Shown here one piece after another: positions 21,428-26,960 of a DNA stretch of 26,960 bases. The position numbers and the translations under genes are program-made. Every line of letters starts with the position of its first letter. The first letter of the stretch is position 1. The notes beneath the pieces were generated by a model. The model was not told where the DNA came from. It did not search any database and worked only from the letters and a program-made list of their open reading frames with translations. Source of the stretch: a virus; IMG/VR virus record IMGVR_UViG_3300007522_000058, positions 1 through 26,960 of that record; one strand, 5' to 3'.

Positions 21428-24400
21428 ATGGGCGGCCGTTCGAAGTCGCAAACCGTCGGCTATCGCTATTCGCTCGGGGCGCATCTAGCGCTCTGTCACG
21501 GGCCCGTGGATGCGATCCGCGAGATCAGGGTCGATGGCCGCACGGCCTGGTCGATTGGAACGGGTCAGAGCACGTCGCAAGGAACCGGTGTCGGCGCGTT
21601 GACGAGCTATGGCACCGTCACCGGCATGTCCGCCACCGCGGCCGCAGAGGGCGACAGCGTGGCCGAGGTCCGGTTCCCAGGCACACTCAGCGGCATTCGG
21701 CTCGGCCAGAGCTATGACCTGCAGCTTCTGGCGGATAATGCGACCCGCACCGTGACGGTCCAGGCTGTGAGCTATGCTGCGGGCACTGGCATCACCACCT
21801 GGCTCGTCGAGCCCGCCGCCACGGCGTTCTCGGCCCAATCGGTGGCGGTGTCGGACGCGGCCAGCGTACCAAGCCTGAACGGCGGCGCTGCAGGCGGACG
21901 CATCCGGATCAACAAGCCCGATCTCTTCGGCGGCGAGAAGCGCGAAGGCGGGATCGTCGGCGACATCGACGTGCTGATGGGTGCGCCGAGCCAGGCGCAG
22001 AACGACTATCTCGCCGCCAATGCCGGTGCCGATGTGCCGGGCTATCGCGGGATTTGTTCGCTGGTGCTGCGGCAGGTGTTTCTTGGCCTCAATCCCTACC
22101 TCAAGCCATGGTCGGTCCGCCTGACGCGGATCCTGAAAGCTGAGGATGGCGGCCAACAATGGTATCCCGAGAAGGCGCAGATCGTACCGGAAGTCCGGAT
22201 CGGAGATGCCGCCATTTATATCGCCATGGACGCCTCGGGCTCGATGTCGGGATCGCGCATGGCGGCGCAGATCGCCGCGGTCTCGCGTCTGGTGGAAGAG
22301 ATTGGCGAGAATGCCCTGGAGCCCAACGACGTCCAGATCGTCACCTGGAACTCCACTGTGTCCGGCACGATCCTGCGGCGCGACGCCGATGCCACGGCCT
22401 ACGGCGAGCTCAAGGACTGGGTCGATGCGCTCTCAAGCTCCGTGAGCGGCGGCACGGATTTCGGCGTCGCCGTCAGCCAGGCGGGGACGTTTTTCAACGG
22501 CTCCGGCGGCAAACGACGCATCCTGATCTTCGTCACCGACGGTGAGCCGAGCCCGGCCTCAACCCTTCAAACCGCGATCGCAACGCTCGCAGGCATCTCG
22601 GAGGTCGATGTCTTCGCCTTCAACATCGCGCTCTCGGACACCAGTGCCACGGCCCAGATTGACAACACGCCGGTTGATGGCGTGCCGGTCGTGCCGCCCG
22701 GCGATCCTGATGCACTGGTCGCCTTGCTGCGCGCAGCCTTCGGGCAAGGCCCTGACATGAACCCGGCCCATATCATCCGGGAAAGTCTGACCAACGGGGA
22801 TTGGGGTCTCGGGCATACCTTCACCGATATTGGCCCCAGCTTCGCTGTCGCTGCGGACGCGCTTTTCTCAGAGGGCTTCGGGTTGTCGCTGCTCTGGCAG
22901 CGGGAGTCGACCATCGAGGACTTCATCGCAGACGTGCTGAAGCACATCGACGCCTATCTCTATGTTGACCGTCGCTCGGGTCGCTGGGAGTTGCGCCTGA
23001 TCCGCGCTGATTATGATCCCGAGACCCTGCCGGTCTTCGACGAGACCAATGTCGTTGACTGGGGTGAGCTCGGCCGCCGCGAGGCCGCTGATCTCGTGAA
23101 CTCAGTCACCGCAAAGTTCTCTGACGCTCGCACCGACCAGACCGGATCGGTTAGCGTGACCGACACCGCGCTCGTTCAGGACCTCGGTCAGGTGATCAGC
23201 GCGACGGTCGATTACCCGGGCATTCGCTTCGAGTCCCTTGCCGTGCGGGTCGCGGAACGCGATTTGCGCGCACTCTCCGCACCGATCTTGTCGGGCGAGA
23301 TCACGGTCTCCCGTGTCGGTGCCGAGCTCGATCCGGGCGACGTGATCGTGCTATCAAACCCGAGGCGCGGGCTCGAAGGCGTCGTGGTCCGCATCGTCGA
23401 AATCGACCATGGCGACGGGCGCGCCAATGGCGTGCGCCTCAGGGTCGCCGAGGATGTCTTCGCGCTTGGCGAGACCGCCCTTGTCGGCGGCGAAAGCGGC
23501 GATCCCGGCAGCCTGATCCTGCCGCCCAAGCCGCTGACGCGCCGCTGGGTGGCTGAAGCGCCATACTGGTTGTTGGTCCAGGAATTGGGGCACGCGCAGG
23601 CCGACGCGCTTCTCGATGAGGATCCCGATGTCGGCGCGATCGTCGCGGCCGGGGAACGCCCTTCGGCCGATGCGCTCTCGGCGCAGGTCTGGAGCGACAG
23701 CGGCGCAGGGTACACGCTGGAAGAGGCGGTCGAGTTCGTGCCAACCGCTCTGCTTGTGTCAGACGTCAGTGACGACCCGGCCGAGAGCGTCCTCGTGGTT
23801 GGCAGCTGGACCGGGCTCGGGGACGTGGCCATCGGCACGCTGGCCGCGATCGGAGATGAACTGGTCCGGATAGACGGGGTAAGTGCAACGGTGCTGACCG
23901 TCGGGCGCGGCTGTCTGGACACTGTCCCGCAAGCCCATATCGCGGGCATGCCGGTGATCTGCTGGCAGCAGCTGGCGAATGCGTCGGAGGCGGGGTTTGT
24001 GGCCGGAGAGACGGTCACGATCAAGATGCTGCCCGAGACCGGTTTCGGGACATTGCCGCTCGCGCAGGCCCCCGAAGATGCCGTGACACTGGCCAGCCGC
24101 GCCATCCGGCCGCTTCCGCCCGGTGATCTGCGCGGCAATGGCGTCTCGGTCGTGAACCCGAACGTCCTGAACCTCGGGCCGGTCCTTTTGACCTGGTCCC
24201 ATCGTGACAGGCTGACCCAGACCAGTAGCGTGTTCGACGCCTATGACGCGGGCGACATCGGGCCGGAGCCCGGCGTCACCTATGCGGTCGAGATCCGCTG
24301 GGTCGATCCTGATACTGACACAACGCTTGAGCCACCCGCCGCCGTGATAGACGTGGGTGCCGCCAACAGCATAACGCTGACCAAGGAGGATATTCCGATC

Positions 24401-24769
24401 CTCGCAGCGCCCACTGGCACGAAACATTTCGAGGTCCGGGTGCAGGCGCGCCGCACGACCGGTACGATCGCCTACGAGGCTTGGCAGGCCCGTTCGATCC
24501 GGCTCTTCATGCCGGACGGCATCAAGGTGGCCGAAGTCTCTGCCTGGACCGAGATCGGGGCCGATGCGCGTCTTACGGTCGCCGACACAGTAATCTTCCT
24601 TGATCGCGGCGGGGCGGTGCTGCTGACCATCGCCGAGGCCGCCATATGGATCGGCTTTGGCAGTGACGCGCGCCTCACCATACCGGACATCGACATCTTC
24701 AACGAATGGGGCGGCCAGTCCCGTCTCACGGCCGCCGAGGCCGCTCTCTATATCGAGGTACTCCCATGA
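21428..24769 (+). CDS. Large tail-tip / host-specificity protein with inserted vWA domain
   Basis: 1113 aa from ATG 21428; the ribosome binding site is weak. The N-terminal part (1-255) begins RSKSQTVGYRYSLGAHLALCHGPVDAI, as in phage hub proteins. Residues about 262-437 are a von Willebrand A domain with a full MIDAS: DASGS (Asp268, Ser270, Ser272), Thr343 in GGTDFG and Asp371 in VTDGEP. Residues about 475-690 resemble a gp27/J-type hub (YLYVDRRSGRWELRLI, GELGRREAADLVNSVTAKFSD, PGDVIVLSNPRRGLEG). Beta domains of fibronectin type probably follow (about 915-1025). The end carries five 17-residue repeats. It should sit at the tail tip and touch the host surface. The vWA domain suggests metal-dependent protein binding there (inference). 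Confidence 0.9.
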   Translation: MGGRSKSQTVGYRYSLGAHLALCHGPVDAIREIRVDGRTAWSIGTGQSTSQGTGVGALTSYGTVTGMSATAAAEGDSVAEVRFPGTLSGIRLGQSYDLQLLADNATRTVTVQAVSYAAGTGITTWLVEPAATAFSAQSVAVSDAASVPSLNGGAAGGRIRINKPDLFGGEKREGGIVGDIDVLMGAPSQAQNDYLAANAGADVPGYRGICSLVLRQVFLGLNPYLKPWSVRLTRILKAEDGGQQWYPEKAQIVPEVRIGDAAIYIAMDASGSMSGSRMAAQIAAVSRLVEEIGENALEPNDVQIVTWNSTVSGTILRRDADATAYGELKDWVDALSSSVSGGTDFGVAVSQAGTFFNGSGGKRRILIFVTDGEPSPASTLQTAIATLAGISEVDVFAFNIALSDTSATAQIDNTPVDGVPVVPPGDPDALVALLRAAFGQGPDMNPAHIIRESLTNGDWGLGHTFTDIGPSFAVAADALFSEGFGLSLLWQRESTIEDFIADVLKHIDAYLYVDRRSGRWELRLIRADYDPETLPVFDETNVVDWGELGRREAADLVNSVTAKFSDARTDQTGSVSVTDTALVQDLGQVISATVDYPGIRFESLAVRVAERDLRALSAPILSGEITVSRVGAELDPGDVIVLSNPRRGLEGVVVRIVEIDHGDGRANGVRLRVAEDVFALGETALVGGESGDPGSLILPPKPLTRRWVAEAPYWLLVQELGHAQADALLDEDPDVGAIVAAGERPSADALSAQVWSDSGAGYTLEEAVEFVPTALLVSDVSDDPAESVLVVGSWTGLGDVAIGTLAAIGDELVRIDGVSATVLTVGRGCLDTVPQAHIAGMPVICWQQLANASEAGFVAGETVTIKMLPETGFGTLPLAQAPEDAVTLASRAIRPLPPGDLRGNGVSVVNPNVLNLGPVLLTWSHRDRLTQTSSVFDAYDAGDIGPEPGVTYAVEIRWVDPDTDTTLEPPAAVIDVGAANSITLTKEDIPILAAPTGTKHFEVRVQARRTTGTIAYEAWQARSIRLFMPDGIKVAEVSAWTEIGADARLTVADTVIFLDRGGAVLLTIAEAAIWIGFGSDARLTIPDIDIFNEWGGQSRLTAAEAALYIEVLP
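24509..24766 (+). repeat. Five tandem 17-residue (51-bp) coding repeats at the end of the tail-tip gene
   Basis: Residues 1028-1113 split into four 17-residue units and a last one of 18. Examples are ADARLTVADTVIFLDRG and SDARLTIPDIDIFNEWG. The shared pattern is hydrophobic at position 5 and 7, acidic at 9, aromatic at 12 or 13 and Gly at 17. DNA identity between units is low, so this is an old repeat kept at protein level, likely a strand-turn structure such as a beta helix. Confidence 0.75.
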
Positions 24770-25761
24770 GCCACATTCTCCATCTTGGACACCAGGTCAC
24801 TGACCTTTCCGGGGTGACCGGATTGATCAGCGCCGATGCCGCGGGCTTCGACCCCGTCTATGACGTCAACGCCGTCAAGATCACGGCGAACAACGGATCA
24901 TCCGTACCGTTCACAGCCACATGGGCGGAGCCAACGGGCGATGTCTGGGTCGGATTCCGATACCGAGCACCGTCGATCAACGCTCATATCATCGCGCAGG
25001 ACGGCATCTTCCTCGAGTTCTACGACGCCGCGAACCGGCAGGTCGCCCTTGTCCGGACCGAGCGCGACGATGAGAGGTACCGCGCCATGGCTGTTGGCGA
25101 CACCAGTGTCGACGGCGCTTCCTCCTTCGTCGCGGCCACGAACCAGGCCTACTGGATCGATGTGAAGATCGCCGTCGGCGCGGACATCTCGATCGAGTTC
25201 TATGTCGATGGTGTGCTCCACAGCAGCGCAACCGCCGCAAACACCGCTGGTAAGGGACGGCCCGTCCGATGCGTCTGGCGCAACCTCTACCTCTTCGATT
25301 TCTACAACCCCGCAACCTGGTACTACTCGCATATCGCGGTGCTTGATGGCGTTTCGACCATCGGGCGGCGGTTTGCGCGGCGCACGCCCGATCTGGTCGC
25401 GACCTATGACGCCTTCTCGGGTGGGGTCGATGCGGTGAAGGACGGCGACATTGCCACGCGCGCGGCGAGCGACATTGCCGGTCAGCGCATGTCGTTTTCA
25501 CTGGCGGGGCCAACGGGGCCTGCCGGGGCTTCGGCCATCGCGGGCGTGCATGTGAAGCAGCTCGCTCAGCTCGGGACAGCAGGACCAACCGGTATTGCAG
25601 GTTTCCTTCGGATCGGCGGGGTGGATTATGACGCGTCGCCCGGCACGCCGTCGCCGGATATGGCCAGTCCCGTCTATTCGACATGGGATGTGAACCCGGC
25701 CGACAGCACGCCCTGGACCACGGCTGCGCTGCCGACGGAAGTCGGGATTGTCTCGTCATGA
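24766..25761 (+). CDS. Tail-associated protein with lectin-like beta fold
   Basis: 331 aa from ATG 24766 (ATGA overlap with the tail-tip gene). Residues 1-225 look like a jelly-roll, LamG-type domain: DVWVGFRYRAPSINAHIIAQDG, IFLEFYDAANRQVALVRTERD, WIDVKIAVGADISIEFYVDGV and YYSHIAVLDGVS are the usual strands. A short Gly-Pro rich piece (AGPTGPAGASAIAG and TAGPTGIAG, about 257-290) follows like a brief collagen-type linker, then a beta C-terminus. Such proteins at the end of tail operons bind glycans or serve as side fibres. It is a candidate receptor-binding or accessory fibre protein here, on position and fold impression only. Confidence 0.78.
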   Translation: MSHILHLGHQVTDLSGVTGLISADAAGFDPVYDVNAVKITANNGSSVPFTATWAEPTGDVWVGFRYRAPSINAHIIAQDGIFLEFYDAANRQVALVRTERDDERYRAMAVGDTSVDGASSFVAATNQAYWIDVKIAVGADISIEFYVDGVLHSSATAANTAGKGRPVRCVWRNLYLFDFYNPATWYYSHIAVLDGVSTIGRRFARRTPDLVATYDAFSGGVDAVKDGDIATRAASDIAGQRMSFSLAGPTGPAGASAIAGVHVKQLAQLGTAGPTGIAGFLRIGGVDYDASPGTPSPDMASPVYSTWDVNPADSTPWTTAALPTEVGIVSS

Positions 25762-26048
25762 CGCCACCTCGCGCCGAACAGGGCGACATGCGCATGTCCG
25801 AGATTGAATTCCAGACCATGCTGACGCGCGCTGCTGAAGCAGGGGCCAAACGTGCGCTGGCCGATGCCGGGATCGACGGCAAGGACGCGGCCCTCGATAT
25901 TCGCGATCTGCGCTCGCTGCTGGACTGCATCCGCTTCGTGCGGCGCACGGCCGTTCAGACGGCTGTTCATCTGATCACTACTGGCGTGATGCTGGCGCTC
26001 CTGGCCGGAATTGCTCTGAAGCTCAAGATCTTCGGCGGCGGTCCGTAA
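25758..26048 (+). CDS. DUF6127 family membrane protein
   Basis: 96 aa from ATG 25758 (ATGA overlap); ATG 25794 is an alternative start that fits the conserved part. The core SEIEFQTMLTRAAEAGAKRALADAG, DGKDAALDIRDLRSLLDCIRF, then a single hydrophobic helix (TAVHLITTGVMLALLAGIAL) and a KLKIFGG end match my memory of DUF6127. The cytoplasmic helical part comes first and one transmembrane helix last. Sitting just before the endolysin, it is a candidate holin or lysis regulator, or a small tail-release factor. None of these is proven. Confidence 0.82.
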   Translation: MTPPRAEQGDMRMSEIEFQTMLTRAAEAGAKRALADAGIDGKDAALDIRDLRSLLDCIRFVRRTAVQTAVHLITTGVMLALLAGIALKLKIFGGGP

Positions 26049-26081
26049 AGGCGCTCCGCCTCAATTCACCTGACAACCTGT

Positions 26082-26110
26082 ACCCGTCCTAGTGGCGGGT
26101 TTCTTCTTTT
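26082..26110 (+). terminator. Intrinsic terminator between DUF6127 and the endolysin
   Basis: ACCCG (26082-26086) and CC (26088-26089) pair with GG and CGGGT (26094-26100) around TAGT, giving 7 bp with one bulged T. A T-rich tail, TTCTTCTTTT (26101-26110), follows. It lies 34 nt after the DUF6127 stop and only 2 nt before the ribosome binding site of the next gene. It probably ends or attenuates the long late transcript. Confidence 0.75.
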
Positions 26111-26122
26111 CTGGAGGACACC

Positions 26123-26797
26123 ATGACCACGACCTTCTACGAGCATTGGCGCGACGTGCCGGACGACACCTGGCGTTGGCCAAATTTCTCACCCGCCGAA
26201 ATTTCCTGCCGAGGCACCGGCAAGCTGCTGGTCAACGAGCCTGCGCTGGACAAGCTGCAGGCGCTGCGAGACCGGCTGGGCAAGCCGCTGATCGTCCGCT
26301 CCGCCTATCGCAGCCCGGAGCACAACCGAGCCGTCGGTGGCGCGACGCGGTCCAAACACATGGATGGCGCAGCCTTCGACATTGCTATGTCAAACCATGA
26401 TCCGGTCGCGTTCGAGGCGGCGGCACGAGCAGTGGGGTTTCTCGGCTTCGGTTTCTATCCCCGCTCTGGCTTCATCCATGTCGATCTCGGCCCCGCGCGC
26501 CAATGGGGCAAGCGCTTCCCGGCCCGGGCGACGGCATTTGCAGCCGAGACGCCGCCCGCGCGCGAAGTGCTGGCCGACAGCCGCACCCTGAAAGGCGGCG
26601 GGGCCGCAGGCATTGCCACTGTTGGCGCTGCAGGTGTCGAGGTGGCGCAGGAGGTCCTAGCCGAAACACAATCCGCCATCCTGCCGCTGGTGCCTTACCT
26701 CGACACCCTGCGCTGGGTGTTCATCGCGGTGGCGCTGATCGGCATCACTGTCGCCATCCACGCGCGGATCGACGACTGGAAACGAGGGCAGCGATGA
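26123..26797 (+). CDS. M15-type peptidoglycan peptidase (endolysin) with C-terminal membrane anchor
   Basis: 224 aa from ATG 26123, with GGAGG at 26113-26117. Residues 20-125 carry the Peptidase M15A signature: NFSPAEISCRGTG, LRDRLGKPLIVRSAYRSPEHN, SKHMDGAAFD with zinc ligands His79 and Asp86, and FIHVDLG with His119. These enzymes cut D-Ala-containing cross-links or stem peptides in the wall. After an Ala/Gly/Pro-rich linker, residues 196-213 (LRWVFIAVALIGITVAIHARI) form one transmembrane helix with a basic tail, so the enzyme is likely tethered. An N-terminal signal is absent. The next gene starts in an ATGA overlap. Confidence 0.92.
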   Translation: MTTTFYEHWRDVPDDTWRWPNFSPAEISCRGTGKLLVNEPALDKLQALRDRLGKPLIVRSAYRSPEHNRAVGGATRSKHMDGAAFDIAMSNHDPVAFEAAARAVGFLGFGFYPRSGFIHVDLGPARQWGKRFPARATAFAAETPPAREVLADSRTLKGGGAAGIATVGAAGVEVAQEVLAETQSAILPLVPYLDTLRWVFIAVALIGITVAIHARIDDWKRGQR

Positions 26798-26960
26798 TGG
26801 GCTGGATCACCGCAATCCTCACCAGCGGCCCCGCGCGCAAAGCGCTGGGCTTATTTTTGGCGGCCACCACCATCGCCCTGTTCTTTCTCAATCTTCGCCG
26901 CGCCGGGGAACGCACTGGGCGACTGGCAGAACGTCTTTCAAATTCGGAGAGAGCCCATGA
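26794..26960 (+). CDS. Small membrane protein, spanin-like or holin-like, 3' end beyond window
   Basis: The first 55 codons only, from ATG 26794 (ATGA overlap with the endolysin); a second ATG at 26797 is also possible. A short polar start (GWITAILTSGPARKA) leads into one transmembrane helix (LGLFLAATTIALFFLNL) and then a charged helical segment (RRAGERTGRLAERLSNSERAHE). An N-terminal anchor followed by a periplasmic coiled coil is the usual plan of an inner-membrane spanin (Rz-like), which suits its place after the endolysin. With the C-terminus missing, a holin or a different small lysis protein cannot be excluded. Confidence 0.75.
   Translation, partial: MMGWITAILTSGPARKALGLFLAATTIALFFLNLRRAGERTGRLAERLSNSERAH

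Noticed and set aside
1-26960. Search for CRISPR arrays, rRNA, transposases, integrase or attachment sites
   Set aside because: No regularly spaced repeats, RNA gene signatures, DDE or recombinase motifs were seen. The phage ends appear to lie outside the window.

Overview
This window looks like most of the late half of a tailed, lambda-like (siphovirus-type) prophage or temperate phage in a GC-rich alphaproteobacterium, probably of the Rhodobacterales. The host guess rests on composition and on small phage families (DUF6362, DUF7220, DUF6441, DUF6127, DUF3489) that I recall from that order. No host gene, integrase or attachment site is visible, so the phage ends lie outside the window.

Layout. 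1-2402: early or middle genes (a winged-helix-like protein, a RuvC-like nuclease, a 66-aa protein, DUF6362) with two non-coding stretches rich in palindromes (485-820 and 1976-2402). 2403-5185: a DNA modification block with a ParB-domain adenine/N4-cytosine-type methyltransferase, a C5-cytosine methyltransferase and a small membrane protein. 5167-6267: three leftward genes (DUF3489 and two small unknowns), facing a divergent control region. 6379-14070: packaging and head genes in lambda order (terminase small and large, gpW, portal, ClpP-like protease with probable scaffold, gpD, major capsid, connector proteins). 14071-14442: an atypical insertion with 21-bp inverted ends and a leftward small ORF. 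14443-24769: tail genes (terminator-like protein, tube, chaperone pair, tape measure, distal tail proteins, large tail-tip protein). 24766-26960: a receptor-side or accessory protein, DUF6127, a terminator, an M15-type endolysin with a C-terminal membrane anchor, and the start of a spanin-like protein.

Most late genes overlap by ATGA, TGATG or about 8 nt, so head and tail genes probably form one translationally coupled transcript from the 6268-6378 region to the terminator at 26082-26110.

Three items stand out. (1) The C5-methyltransferase gene (3661-4836) is overlapped along nearly its whole length by a +1-frame ORF (3665-4825). The two share one ribosome binding site and end 11 nt apart. 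In a sampled 3' stretch the second frame has the more gene-like codon use. (2) The tail chaperone gene has a textbook -1 frameshift signal: A_AAA_AAC at 16163, a 7-nt spacer and a 12-bp stem. It leads into an open -1 frame with a Cys-rich segment and a conserved-looking domain. (3) The tail-tip protein carries a vWA domain with a complete MIDAS motif and ends in five 17-residue repeats. All family names come from reading motifs and from memory; no database search was possible.
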